Assembly: GCF_000716605.1 (NCBI RefSeq)
Contig: NZ_JNXE01000017.1
Coordinates: 166,391-230,390 of the forward strand
Direction of reading: 5' to 3'
DNA length: 64,000 nucleotides
From: Streptomyces sp. NRRL F-525
Lineage (GTDB): Bacteria; Actinomycetota; Actinomycetes; Streptomycetales; Streptomycetaceae
Position numbers and translations under genes: made by a program
In this document: positions 35,023 to 43,785 of the stretch, piece after piece
Numbering within the stretch: position 1 is the stretch's first letter
Layout of the letters: each line of letters starts with the position of its first letter
Notes under the pieces: generated by a model
Database searches by the model: none
What the model saw: the letters and a program-made list of their open reading frames with translations, nothing else
Told to the model about the DNA's origin: nothing

Positions 35023-35910
35023 TCAGGCAGGCTCGCTGGCCACCATCGCCTCTGCCTCGGCCAGGATCTCGGTGACCCGCAGTCCGAAGACCGCGTCGCA
35101 CGAGTGTGGCCGACCCGTGCGTACGGCCTCGCCCAGCGCGTCGGCGGCACGCACCAGGGCGGACACCGCGTCGCCCGAGCTGTCCGGAAGGGTGGTCACC
35201 CCGGCCGCGCCGCGCAGTTCGACCGTGGCTCCCGCCGCCGCGGTCGGCGCGGTGAGACTCAGCGTCAGCGTGCTGGACGCACCGCCGACGTGGTCCAGGA
35301 CCAGCACGACCGTGTCGCCGGGACCCCGTACGGCGGCGGCCACCCGGCGTACATCACCGAGGACCGGCAGCACCACGGACAGGGCATGCGGGCCCACGTC
35401 CCACAGCGCGCCCTTCTCCTGCCGCCAGGGCGAGGCCGCGAACGGGCTGTCACTGGTGAACACCGAGCCGAGCCACTCGGCCCGACCCGTGAACCAGCCC
35501 TCCGCGGCTGCCTGTTCGGTGATCCACGCCTCGGTCTCCGGCTGGAAACGGGTGGTGAAGAACACGACCGACGCGACCCCGGCCTCCCGCACCGCGTCGA
35601 CCACGGCCCGCCCCTGCTCCACCGTCGGCGCGAGGGGCTTGTCCAGCAGCAGATGCCGACCCGCCCGCGCGGCCCGCACCGCCAACTCGGCCTGGATCGA
35701 CGGCGGCAGCGCCACGGCGACGGCGTCCACGTCCGCGAGCAGGGCGTCGACATCGTCGTAGGCCGGTACGCCGTGCTGGTCGGCCAACTCCTTGGCAGCG
35801 TCCGGGCGGCGGCCCCACACGCCCGCGAAGTCCCACGCGTCGTGCCCACTGAGGGCGGGGGCGTGTGCCATCTGGGCCCAAGGGCCGGTGCCGAGCAGTC
35901 CGATGCGCAT
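35023..35910 (-). CDS. Gfo/Idh/MocA-family NAD(P)-dependent oxidoreductase
   Basis: 295 residues from the ATG at 35910 (MRIGLLGTGPWAQM, GxGxxA-type dinucleotide motif at once after the start); residues upstream are arginine/proline-rich and non-coding in character. The LDKPLAPT segment (EKP-like motif with Lys) and GPHALSVVLP are family features. It oxidises or reduces sugar, inositol or similar hydroxyls. It stands alone, so the substrate is unknown. Confidence 0.9.
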   Translation of the reverse strand: MRIGLLGTGPWAQMAHAPALSGHDAWDFAGVWGRRPDAAKELADQHGVPAYDDVDALLADVDAVAVALPPSIQAELAVRAARAGRHLLLDKPLAPTVEQGRAVVDAVREAGVASVVFFTTRFQPETEAWITEQAAAEGWFTGRAEWLGSVFTSDSPFAASPWRQEKGALWDVGPHALSVVLPVLGDVRRVAAAVRGPGDTVVLVLDHVGGASSTLTLSLTAPTAAAGATVELRGAAGVTTLPDSSGDAVSALVRAADALGEAVRTGRPHSCDAVFGLRVTEILAEAEAMVASEPA

Positions 35911-36426
35911 AGCGGTGCCTTTCCACGGTCGAACCTGGTGACGCGACCGGGGCCGATCCGACCGGCCGGTCGCGGGTGAGCGTGCCATACGAACGGGGCG
36001 GGTGCGCAAGCCCTTACCGTGACCGGGGTCGCCGAGAGGTACACCGGGAACCTTGCGGCTGGGGCGCGGCCGGCGGGTCGGGTCGTAGGAAATTGGCGAG
36101 GCCCGACTCGCCGTAGATGTGCGGGCGAGGCCCCGTGTCTGGGTCACGAACCGCTGGACAGGCTCTGGCGGTCCAACCTGGGGCGGTCGGTGGACTGCGC
36201 CGCCTACGGACCGCGGATGCGGAAGTGGTCGTGGCTGGGGGCGCCGAGCCCGGTCAGTTGGCCCGCGTCATGGCAAGGCCGCTGGCGGCGGATCACTCGC
36301 CGCCCGCAATGCGTGGTTCCCGGCCGGGGCACGGCAGTTGGAGGGCGAGGAAAGCCGCTGGTCCCGCGCACCCGCCTCGAAGTCCCGCTCGCGTCCGCCC
36401 AGTTGAACCGCCATGCGACCGCTGCG
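35911..36426. other. Stretch of about 0.5 kb without a recognisable gene
   Basis: Frames here on both strands are arginine/glycine/proline-rich with no family likeness. The minus-strand reading that runs through 36204-36430 is the unmatched extension of the damaged SGNH hydrolase. Base composition is like the surroundings. Confidence 0.6.
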
Positions 36427-37574
36427 ATCCTGCCCCGCCGAGCCCGCCGAGCCCGCCGAGCCCGCCGAGCCCGCCGAGCCCGCCGAGCCCGCCGAGCCCG
36501 CCGAGCCCGCCGAGCCCGCCGAGCCCCGCCGTAGAGGGAACGGCCGTCGAGGTAGTGGAGGTTGGGGTCGTCGGCCGATCGCTGTTCCACGACGCGGGCG
36601 AGTGCCTCGCGGATGACGGTGAGTGTCAGGCGCCCGAGGGGGCGTTCGGCCGGGTCGCCCATCGCCCTGAACCGCAGGGTCCCGCCGTCGAAGTCGGGCA
36701 TCAGAGGGCCGGGCGTGTCCTCCTGGACCGGGCAGAGGATGGCGGACACGACCAGCAGCGGTGTGGTCGGATGCCCCTCGCGGATGGTGTCGAGGAAGCC
36801 GTGGACCGCCGGGGTGAAGGCGCGCAACCGCATCGCGTCGGCGTTGACGATGTTGATGCCGATCTTGACGCTGATCAGGTCCGCCGGGGTGTCCCGCATC
36901 GCCCGGGCGGTGAACGGGTCGAGCAGCGCGTTGCCGCTGAACCCCAGGTTGACGAGCTCCACTTGGCCCTCGGCGGCAGCCAGAGCGGGCCAAATGGCCG
37001 TCGGATGCGTGGCGTTGGAGCCATGGCTGATCGAACTGCCGTGGTGCAGCCACACCTTGCGCCCGTTGTCCGGCGCCTTCTCGACGGGGGCGTCGGTGCG
37101 CAGGGCGATCAGCTCGGCGGTCTCCGTGTGCGGGAGCCAGATCTCGATCTCCTTGTCACCGGCCGGCAGGTCGGCGAACCGGGCGGTGCCGGGCTGCCCC
37201 TCGGTGAACTCGGAGGCCTGGGTCATCATGTCGGTGATCGTGCGCACGTTGCCGCCGGCCACCGTGGCCTGGGCGGTGAGACGGCCGTCGACCAGCAGGT
37301 CGTAGACGCCGTCCGGCGGGGCCGGGAACCCTTCGTAGACGCGCTTGGTGGGCAGCGTGTCCAGTTCGATCGTGGTGGCCCGGGTGCGGAAGACCAGCCG
37401 TACACCGGAGGGCTGTGCCTCGGCCACGGCGAGTTGGTCGTCGGGGATCTGGCGGCGCGCGCGGGCGGGCAGCCGGTGCGGGAGCAGACCGTGCGCGGTC
37501 GTCTCCACGTCGAGGAAGCCGCGCAGCATGCCGGTGGTGACGGGGGTGGTGGTCGTGTCGTGTTCGGTGCTCAT
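36204..37574 (-). pseudogene. SGNH/GDSL hydrolase whose 3' end is replaced by a 9-bp tandem array
   Basis: The first about 345 codons read as a normal two-domain SGNH hydrolase: nucleophile block HHGSSISHGS, then NLGFSGNALLDPF and KIGINIVNAD as later SGNH blocks, ending in HYLDGRSLYGGA. At that point relatives continue with about 35-40 residues holding the catalytic D-x-x-H pair (LPDxLHPD type). Here the frame enters an (Arg-Arg-Ala)n run coded by a 9-bp array and then unmatched sequence to 36204. The catalytic Asp and His are therefore missing and the product is probably inactive. The ATG at 37574 and N-terminal half look intact, so the damage may be recent. Confidence 0.8.
36432..36532. repeat. 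9-bp tandem array (AGCCCGCCG)9 with flanking variants
   Basis: Nine perfect units run from 36441 to 36521, with near-copies containing one extra C on each side. On the minus strand the G-rich unit reads CGGCGGGCT and codes Arg-Arg-Ala in the hydrolase frame; it could form G-quadruplex structures. Confidence 0.95.
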
Positions 37575-37614
37575 CGCCTCAGCCTGTTGATCAAGATGTC
37601 TGGAACCGGAAGGG

Positions 37615-37680
37615 GTCGGACCCGGAAGTGGAAAGGCCCGGACCTGGAGCTGGAATAGCTCGGACCCGGCAGCGGAGGAC
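37615..37680. repeat. Three tandem 22-bp degenerate units
   Basis: Units at 37615-37636, 37637-37658 and 37659-37680 share the pattern nnCGGACCnGGnnnnGGAnnn. The array fills the gap between the TetR stop (37698) and the SGNH start (37574). Confidence 0.75.
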
Positions 37681-37697
37681 GCCGGATCAGGAACACG

Positions 37698-38273
37698 TCA
37701 GATGCGGGGCGCGGCCCGGTTCCGCAGCAGCGCGTCGAGCGAATCGATGATCCACGCCCAGGACTCGCGCGCGTCGGGCGCGCTGTGGTCGAAGCCCCCG
37801 GCCAGCTCCAGGCTGACGTAGCCGTGGAAGACGCCGCCCAGCATCCGGACCGCGTGCGTCTGGTCCGGCTCCTCCAGGTCGTAGCCGCGCAGGATCGCCC
37901 GTGTCATCTGCGAGTGCCGTACCCCGGCGCTCGCGGCCGCCGTCTCGGGATCGAGCCGGAGCCGCGCGGCCTCGTACCGGCCGGGGTGCTCCCGGGCGTA
38001 GTCGCGGTAGGCGTCCGCGAAGGCGGCCAGGGCGTCCTTGCCGGCCCGTCCGGCCACCGCGTCGGAGACCCGGTCGGCGAGTTCCGCCAGCGCGAACAGG
38101 GCGATCCTGGTCTTGAGTTCCTGGGAGTTCTTCAGATGCGAGTACAGACTCGCGACCTTGACGTCGAAGCGCCGGGCGAGAGCCGAGACGGTCACCTGGT
38201 CGAAGCCGACCTCGTCGGCCAGCTCCGCCCCCGCCAGTGTCAGCCGCTCCGGCGTCAGTCCTGCTCTGGCCAT
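37698..38273 (-). CDS. TetR-family regulator (WHG-domain type)
   Basis: 191 residues: an N-terminal HTH (VTVSALARRFDVKVASLYSHLK) and a C-terminal domain with the FHGYVSLE and WHG-like features of the TetR_C_33 group. A 23-bp palindrome lies 34 bp upstream, between this gene and the divergent FBP-domain gene, and is the likely operator for both. The SGNH gene follows in the same direction after the 22-bp repeats and could be co-transcribed. Confidence 0.9.
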   Translation of the reverse strand: MARAGLTPERLTLAGAELADEVGFDQVTVSALARRFDVKVASLYSHLKNSQELKTRIALFALAELADRVSDAVAGRAGKDALAAFADAYRDYAREHPGRYEAARLRLDPETAAASAGVRHSQMTRAILRGYDLEEPDQTHAVRMLGGVFHGYVSLELAGGFDHSAPDARESWAWIIDSLDALLRNRAAPRI

Positions 38274-38307
38274 AACCTTCCTCCCGTTCGACGATAGATA
38301 TTATGTA

Positions 38308-38330
38308 TTTGCCTAAAGGTTTTAGGCAAA
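38308..38330. promoter_or_regulatory. 23-bp perfect palindromic operator between TetR and FBP-domain genes
   Basis: TTTGCCTAAA at 38308-38317 and TTTAGGCAAA at 38321-38330 are perfect 10-bp arms around GGT. It is AT-rich in a very GC-rich genome, 15 bp before the FBP-domain start and 35 bp before the TetR start. Confidence 0.88.
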
Positions 38331-38344
38331 CTAGCGTGCCGCTC

Positions 38345-38839
38345 ATGAGACCACTGACCGAGCGGGAGATCCGCGCCGCCTTCGTGAACTGCACCAAGGG
38401 CGAGGCCAAGCGCCTGTCCGTGCCCCGGGACCTGGTCGAACGGCCGTGGGACGACCTGGACTTCCTCGGCTGGCGGGACCCCCAGGCCCCCGACCGGGCC
38501 TACCTCGCGATCGAGCTGGACGGCCGCCCGACGGCGATCGCCCTGCGCTCTCCCAGCGCCGCTTCCTGGCGGACGCGGCGCAGCATGTGCTCGATGTGCA
38601 CGACCACCCACACCGGAGGCGTCTCGCTGATGACCGCCGCGAGGGCGGGCAAGGCGGGGCAGCAAGGCAACTCCGTGGGCGCCTACATATGCAGCGACCT
38701 CGCCTGCCCGCTGTACGTGCGCGGAAAGAAGGACGCGGGCGTCGGCGCACGGCTGCCCGAGTCGCTCACCCTGGAGGAGAAGATCCAGCGGACCGTCACC
38801 AACGTCACGACGTTCATCGCCAGGGTCGCCGCCCGCTGA
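38345..38839 (+). CDS. FBP-domain protein (EF-G-binding-like zinc protein)
   Basis: 164 residues from the ATG at 38345. The middle has a CSMC pair and the distal CSDLACPLYVRGKKD, which form a four-cysteine treble-clef-like zinc site. This is the C-terminal domain type found in fusidic-acid-resistance FusB/FBP proteins that bind elongation factor G, but the helical N-terminal half differs. The start lies so close to the operator that the transcript may have little or no leader. A role in ribosome or EF-G protection is inferred from the domain only. Confidence 0.85.
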   Translation: MRPLTEREIRAAFVNCTKGEAKRLSVPRDLVERPWDDLDFLGWRDPQAPDRAYLAIELDGRPTAIALRSPSAASWRTRRSMCSMCTTTHTGGVSLMTAARAGKAGQQGNSVGAYICSDLACPLYVRGKKDAGVGARLPESLTLEEKIQRTVTNVTTFIARVAAR

Positions 38840-39143
38840 GCGGTCCCTGATCGACCAGTCCCCGGTCGACCAGTCCCCGGTCGACCAGTCCCCGGTCGAT
38901 CGGTCCCGAAGCGATCGGTCCCGAATCGACCGGTCCCGAATCGCCCCCTCCCTACTCGGCGCTCCCGATTGAGCAGTCCCGCTGCTGGATCCGTTCGATT
39001 TCTTCTATTGGACCTGCGGACCCGGGCCGGACAGGCTGGAGGGCGCGTCCTGCCCGTCGTGACCCCGATCCGAGATCCGGGTTCGGGCTCCAGCGGTGCG
39101 GGACGGCACGTTTCCGCGTGACAGCCGGAGGAGGAGCACCCGC
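38840..39143. other. 304-bp intergenic stretch dominated by a 15-bp tandem array
   Basis: The first 100 bases are the tandem array; the rest shows no gene. A GGAGGAGG ribosome site for the aldo/keto reductase closes the stretch. Confidence 0.6.
38851..38940. repeat. Six tandem 15-bp units after the FBP-domain gene
   Basis: Three copies of TCGACCAGTCCCCGG (38851-38895) are followed by three of the variant TCGATCGGTCCCGAA with single changes (38896-38940). A weaker unit at 38836-38850 includes the FBP-domain stop codon. Confidence 0.95.
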
Positions 39144-40001
39144 ATGGACACCCGCCGTATCGGTGACGTCGAGGTCAGTGCGATCGGCCTGGGCGGTATG
39201 CCCATGTCGATCGAGGGGCGGCCGGACGAGGCACGCTCCCTCGCGACCATCCACGCCGCACTCGACGCGGGCGTGACGCTGATCGACACCGCCGACGCCT
39301 ACCACCTGCACGCCGACGAGGTCGGGCACAACGAGACCCTGATCGCCAAGGCCCTCGCCTCCCACGACCGGGGCGCGGACGTCCTGGTCGCCACCAAGGG
39401 CGGCCATCTCCGCCCCGGGGACGGCAGTTGGACCCTGAACGGCAGCCCCGCGTACCTGAAGGAGGCCTGCGAGGCATCCCTGCGCCGGCTCGGCGTGGAG
39501 GCCATCGGGCTCTACCAGTTCCACCGCCCCGACCCGAGGGTCCCGTACGCCGAATCGGTCGGCGCGGTACGGGAGTTGCTCGACGAGGGCAAGATCCGCC
39601 TGGCCGGCATCTCGAACGCGGACCCGGAGCAGATCCGGCTGGCGAACGAGATCCTCGACGGCCGGCTGGTCTCCGTGCAGAACCAGTTCTCCCCGGCCTT
39701 CCGCTCCAGCGAGCCGGAGCTGGACCTCTGCGACGAACTCGGCATCGCGTTCCTGCCCTGGAGCCCCCTCGGCGGTATCGCCCGCGCCGGTGAACTCGGC
39801 TCCGCCTACGCCCCGTTCGCCCGCATCGCCGAGAAGCACGGCGTCAGCCCGCAGCGCGTCTGCCTGGCCTGGATGCTCGCCAAGTCCCCGGTCGTCGTAC
39901 CGATTCCGGGCGCCAGCCGTCCCGAGACGATCCGCGACTCGGCCGCCGCACCGGAACTCGCCCTCTCCGCCGACGAGGTCGCGGAGCTGGACGCCGTTTG
40001 A
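39144..40001 (+). CDS. Aldo/keto reductase
   Basis: 285 residues from the ATG at 39144 with a strong GGAGGAGG site; the frame upstream is not supported. The catalytic tetrad of the family is present: D48, Y53, K85 and H127. NADPH-binding residues lie in the C-terminal VPIPGASRPETIRD. It reduces carbonyl compounds in the cytosol; the substrate is unknown. A hairpin (40031-40061) ends the transcript. Confidence 0.92.
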   Translation: MDTRRIGDVEVSAIGLGGMPMSIEGRPDEARSLATIHAALDAGVTLIDTADAYHLHADEVGHNETLIAKALASHDRGADVLVATKGGHLRPGDGSWTLNGSPAYLKEACEASLRRLGVEAIGLYQFHRPDPRVPYAESVGAVRELLDEGKIRLAGISNADPEQIRLANEILDGRLVSVQNQFSPAFRSSEPELDLCDELGIAFLPWSPLGGIARAGELGSAYAPFARIAEKHGVSPQRVCLAWMLAKSPVVVPIPGASRPETIRDSAAAPELALSADEVAELDAV

Positions 40002-40030
40002 GAAGACCCTGATGTCTGAGGTGTAGTAGG

Positions 40031-40061
40031 GGCGGGCAAGGGCAGAAAGCGCTTGCCCGCC
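40031..40061 (+). terminator. Terminator after the aldo/keto reductase
   Basis: A perfect 10-bp stem (GGCGGGCAAG at 40031-40040 with CTTGCCCGCC at 40052-40061) around 11 bases. Confidence 0.75.
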
Positions 40062-40108
40062 ACCTGGTCACAGGGGGCCGACCGGTCACAGGGGGAGGAC
40101 CACCACCG

Positions 40109-41878
40109 ATGGCATCGACCACGGAGAAACCGCTCGACCACCGCTACCGCGACGAACACCCGATCCGCACCCTCGCCTATCTCTTCCACGCCGACCGAAG
40201 ACAACTGGCCCTGGCCGTCGTCGTGTTCACGGTCAAGCACAGCCCCATCTGGCTGCTCCCGCTGATCACCGCGTCCATCATCGACACCGTCGTCCAGCAC
40301 CAGCCGGTCAGCAGACTCTGGACGAGCACCGGCATCATCCTGTTCATCCTGCTGATCAACTACCCCCTGCACGTGCTCTACGTCCGCCTCCTCTACGGCA
40401 GCGTCCGCCGCATGGGCACCGACCTGCGCTCGGCCCTGTGCACCCGCATGCAGCAGCTCTCCATCGGCTACCACTCCCGGGTCAGCGCCGGAGTCCTCCA
40501 GGCCAAGGTCGTACGGGACGTGGAGACGGTCGAGCAGATGGTCCAGCAGACCGCGGAGACCGGGCTCGGCGCGATCACCGTGCTCACCGGCGGCCTGGTC
40601 ATCATCGCCTTCCGCACACCGGAGTTCGTGCCCGTCTTCCTCGTCGTCGTACCGGTCGCCGCCCTCCTCGTGTCCCGGCTGCGGGCACGACTGCGCACCC
40701 ACAACGAGCACTTCCGCCACGAGGTGGAGACCCTGTCCTCCCGCGTGACGGAGATGACCCGCCTCATCCCGGTCACCCGCGCCCACGGCCTGGAGGGCAA
40801 GGCGCTGCGCCGCATGGACGGCACCCTGCGCCGACTCCTCACCTCCGGAAACCGCCTCGACCTCCTCAACGGCCGGTTCGGCTCGCTCGCTTGGGTCGTC
40901 CTCAACGTCGTCGGCGTCCTGGTCCTCGCCGGCGCGGCCCTGGTGTCGTACTACGGCGTCTGGGGCGTCACCGCCGGCGACGTCGTCATGCTGAGCGCCT
41001 TCCTGACCACCCTCACCAACTCGACCACCTCCCTCACGACCCTGGCCCCGGTCATCACCAAGGGCCTGGAATCGGTCCGTTCGGTCGGCGAGGTGCTCCA
41101 GGCCCCCGAGTTGGAGGACAACGAGGGCAAGGTGGAGGTCGCCGAGGTCCGCGGAGCCGTCACCTTCCAGCACGTCGGTCACACCTACGACGAGCAACTC
41201 CGGCCCGCAGTTCACGACTTCACCCTCACCGTCGCACCCGGCGAGACGGTCGCCCTCGTCGGCGCGTCCGGCGCCGGCAAGTCCACCGTGCTCAACCTCG
41301 TCATCGGCTTCATCCGCCCCACCACCGGCCAACTCCTGCTCGACGGCACCGACATGAGCACCCTCGACCTGCGCACGTACCGCCGCTTCGTCTCGGTCGT
41401 CCCCCAGGAGTCGATCCTCTTCGACGCCACGATCCACGACAACGTGGCCTACGGCATGGACGACGCCGACGAGGAGGCGGTGCGCGCGGCGCTGCGGGAC
41501 GCCAACGCCCTTGAGTTCGTAGAGAAGTTGCCGCAGGGCCTGGAGACCCTGGTCGGCGAACGCGGGGCCCGGCTGTCCGGCGGGCAGCGTCAACGCCTCG
41601 CCATCGCACGGGCGTTGATCCGCGACCCGAAGGTGCTGATCCTGGACGAGGCGACCTCGGCCCTGGACACCCGCTCGGAGGCCCTCGTCCAGCAGGCCCT
41701 CGCGCGGCTGCTGCGCGGCCGTACGACCTTCGTGGTCGCGCACCGGCTGTCCACCGTCCGGAGCGCCGACCGGATCGTCGTGATGGGCGACGGGGAGATC
41801 CTGGAGGTCGGCACGCACGACGAACTCCTGCGCCGGGGCGGGGCGTACACGGCGCTGCACAGCGGGCAGGTCGCCTGA
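40109..41878 (+). CDS. ABC transporter, fused permease and ATPase (exporter type)
   Basis: 589 residues: a six-helix transmembrane domain (about 30-320), then an ATPase with Walker A GASGAGKST (about 385-393), signature LSGGQRQR (about 489), Walker B VLILDEATSALD (about 510) and H-loop VAHRLST. A half-transporter of this kind works as a homodimer or heterodimer; no partner is adjacent. The substrate could be a drug, lipid or peptide. Two direct GGTCACAGGGGG copies precede the GGAGG ribosome site. Confidence 0.93.
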   Translation: MASTTEKPLDHRYRDEHPIRTLAYLFHADRRQLALAVVVFTVKHSPIWLLPLITASIIDTVVQHQPVSRLWTSTGIILFILLINYPLHVLYVRLLYGSVRRMGTDLRSALCTRMQQLSIGYHSRVSAGVLQAKVVRDVETVEQMVQQTAETGLGAITVLTGGLVIIAFRTPEFVPVFLVVVPVAALLVSRLRARLRTHNEHFRHEVETLSSRVTEMTRLIPVTRAHGLEGKALRRMDGTLRRLLTSGNRLDLLNGRFGSLAWVVLNVVGVLVLAGAALVSYYGVWGVTAGDVVMLSAFLTTLTNSTTSLTTLAPVITKGLESVRSVGEVLQAPELEDNEGKVEVAEVRGAVTFQHVGHTYDEQLRPAVHDFTLTVAPGETVALVGASGAGKSTVLNLVIGFIRPTTGQLLLDGTDMSTLDLRTYRRFVSVVPQESILFDATIHDNVAYGMDDADEEAVRAALRDANALEFVEKLPQGLETLVGERGARLSGGQRQRLAIARALIRDPKVLILDEATSALDTRSEALVQQALARLLRGRTTFVVAHRLSTVRSADRIVVMGDGEILEVGTHDELLRRGGAYTALHSGQVA

Positions 41879-41952
41879 CCGGATCTCGCGGCCGTTTGGT
41901 TGGATCGGCGCGGGCTGGGCACACGGAGCGAAAAGCGAGAGAGGGGCGTTTC

Positions 41953-42195
41953 GTGCTGGTGCCGGACCCGAAGGCCGTCAGAAAACTGCTCACCCGGTAC
42001 GCGGTGCTGCGCATCTCCCAGTCGGAGCGCCACCGGCCGCAGGCGGCCGCCGAGTTGAACGACGTCGTCTACACGCTCTGCGTGATGATGGGCACCACCG
42101 GCATCCGGGAGGCCATCGTCAAGGCGGACGCCCTGCTGGCGGCGGCGCGCAGCACACCGGGTGGTGTCGTCGCGGACGGCCGCGCCGCGGCGTAG
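41953..42195 (+). CDS. DUF5133 small protein
   Basis: 80 residues from a GTG at 41953 (MLVPDPKAVRKLLTRY). The sequence matches the small DUF5133 family common in streptomycetes, with a conserved DVVYTLCVMMGTTGIREAI core, and is predicted to be all-helical and soluble. The function is unknown; in other streptomycetes such genes are often multi-copy. It ends five bases before the convergent GlxA-like gene. Confidence 0.8.
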   Translation: MLVPDPKAVRKLLTRYAVLRISQSERHRPQAAAELNDVVYTLCVMMGTTGIREAIVKADALLAAARSTPGGVVADGRAAA

Positions 42196-42200
42196 ATCCG

Positions 42201-43169
42201 TCAGGAGAAGGCGACTTCGGGCACCTTCCTGCCGTGGAACGCCGAGCGGTACGCCTGCGGGCTGGTCCCGACCACCCGGCGGAAGCGCTCGCGGAACGCG
42301 GTGGGGGAGCCGAACCCGGCCTGCTGGGCGATGCGTTCGACGGTGTGGTCGCTGTTCTCCAGCAGGTACTGGGCGCGTCGCACGCGGGCCCGCAGCAGCC
42401 ACTGAAGCGGTGTGCTGCCCGTCTGTTCACGGAAGCGGCGGCTGAACGTCCGCTCGCTCATGCCCGATCGCGAAGCCAGCGCGCTCAGGGTGACCTCGTG
42501 GGAGAGGTTGTCCTCGATCCACCGGAGCAGCGGTTCGAGGGTCGAGCCCTGCGGGACCGGCGGGTGCTGGTGGACGATGAACTGGGCCTGCCCGCCCTCG
42601 CGTTCGAGCGGCATGACCGACAGCCGGGCAGCGTCCGCGGCGACCGCCGAGCCATAGTCCCGCCGGATGAGGTGCAGACACAGGTCGAGGCCGGCTGCGG
42701 CCCCGGCCGAGGTGAGGATCTGTCCGTTGTCGACGTACAGCACGTCCGGTTGCACCTCGACCAGAGGGTAGGACCGGGCCAACGCGTCGGCGGCGACCCA
42801 GTGCGTCGTGGCGCGCAGCCCGTCCAGCAGCCCGGCCTCGGCCAGCACGAAGGCACCCACGCAGATGGACACGATCCGCGTCCCCGCCGCTGCCGCCTCC
42901 CGCAGTGCCGCCAGCACCCGGGGGGAGGGCGGCGCGGCCCGCTCCGAGCGGCCCGGGACGATGATGGTGTCGGCGTCCGCCAGTGCTTCGAGCCCGTGAT
43001 CGACCCGCAGCGCGAACCCGTCCGTCCGCACCTCCGGCGTCTCGCCGCACACCCGCACCCGGTAGGCGTTCCGCCCGTCCGGCAGCCGGGTACGGCCGAA
43101 CACCTCCATCGGGGTCGCCATGTCGAACGGCACCACATGATCGAGAACGAGGATCGCGACGGTGTGCAT
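42201..43169 (-). CDS. GlxA-type AraC regulator with DJ-1/PfpI domain
   Basis: 322 residues from the ATG at 43169 (MHTVAILVLDHVVPFDM). The N-terminal DJ-1/PfpI-like amidase domain carries the cysteine of the nucleophile elbow (IVSICVGAFVLAEAG); the C-terminal pair of HTH motifs (LASRSGMSERTFSRRFREQTG and ERIAQQAGFGSPTAFRERF) is AraC type. GlxA relatives are pleiotropic regulators of development or amidase genes. It is divergent from the DUF2269-like membrane gene. Confidence 0.92.
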   Translation of the reverse strand: MHTVAILVLDHVVPFDMATPMEVFGRTRLPDGRNAYRVRVCGETPEVRTDGFALRVDHGLEALADADTIIVPGRSERAAPPSPRVLAALREAAAAGTRIVSICVGAFVLAEAGLLDGLRATTHWVAADALARSYPLVEVQPDVLYVDNGQILTSAGAAAGLDLCLHLIRRDYGSAVAADAARLSVMPLEREGGQAQFIVHQHPPVPQGSTLEPLLRWIEDNLSHEVTLSALASRSGMSERTFSRRFREQTGSTPLQWLLRARVRRAQYLLENSDHTVERIAQQAGFGSPTAFRERFRRVVGTSPQAYRSAFHGRKVPEVAFS

Positions 43170-43313
43170 GAACACCACGATAGACGGATTCCCGCCAAGC
43201 ATTCTGCATGGCCTTTTGGCGTAGCTGCCTGTTGAGAGGGGTTGGCGGAAATCCGTTGGAAGCTGTCGTTTCAGCCCCTGTGTTCCTGCGCCGACCGTCC
43301 TTAATCTGAGCCG

Positions 43314-43781
43314 GTGACCAAGATCCTTCTCACTCTGCACGTCCTGGCCGCCATCGTCGCGGTCGGCCCCGTCACCGTCGCCGCCAGCATGTTCCCACCG
43401 GCGGCCCGCCGCGCTCTCACGGGCGCGGACGGCCCCGACGCGGGCGTGACGACCGTACGACTGCTGCATCGCATCTGCCGTGTCTACGGCGCGGTCGGGC
43501 TGGCGGTGCCCCTCTTCGGCTTCGCGACCGCTTCCGCGATGGGCGTCCTGGGCAGCGGCTGGCTCATCGCCTCCATCACCCTCACCGCGGTGGCGGCCGG
43601 CATCCTGATCGCCTTCGTGCTGCCCCGCCAGGACGAACTCCTGGAGCAACTCGGCGCACAGCAGGCCGTGGAGCGTTCCGGGACCGTTCAACTCGCCATG
43701 TTCACCGGCATCTTCAACCTCCTGTGGGCCACCGTCACCGTCCTCATGATCATTCGCCCGGGCTCGACCACGGGCGCCTGA
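43314..43781 (+). CDS. DUF2269-like integral membrane protein
   Basis: 155 residues from a GTG start, with four hydrophobic helices (about 3-25, 53-75, 79-102 and 125-148) and short basic loops. It resembles predicted integral membrane proteins of the DUF2269 group, whose function is unknown. It lies divergent to the GlxA-type regulator and may be its target. Confidence 0.7.
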   Translation: MTKILLTLHVLAAIVAVGPVTVAASMFPPAARRALTGADGPDAGVTTVRLLHRICRVYGAVGLAVPLFGFATASAMGVLGSGWLIASITLTAVAAGILIAFVLPRQDELLEQLGAQQAVERSGTVQLAMFTGIFNLLWATVTVLMIIRPGSTTGA

Positions 43782-43785
43782 CCGG

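Noticed and set aside
35911..36426. Possible small genes in the 0.5-kb gap before the SGNH remnant
   Set aside because: Frames on both strands are Arg/Gly/Pro-rich with no ribosome site and no recognisable family.
36432..36532. Direct repeats considered as a CRISPR array
   Set aside because: Units are 9 bp with no spacers, so it is a simple tandem array.
42201..43691. Longer GlxA-like protein with 174 extra N-terminal residues
   Set aside because: The extension is low-complexity and runs through the divergent promoter into the membrane protein gene; the family start MHTVAILVLD fits at 43169.
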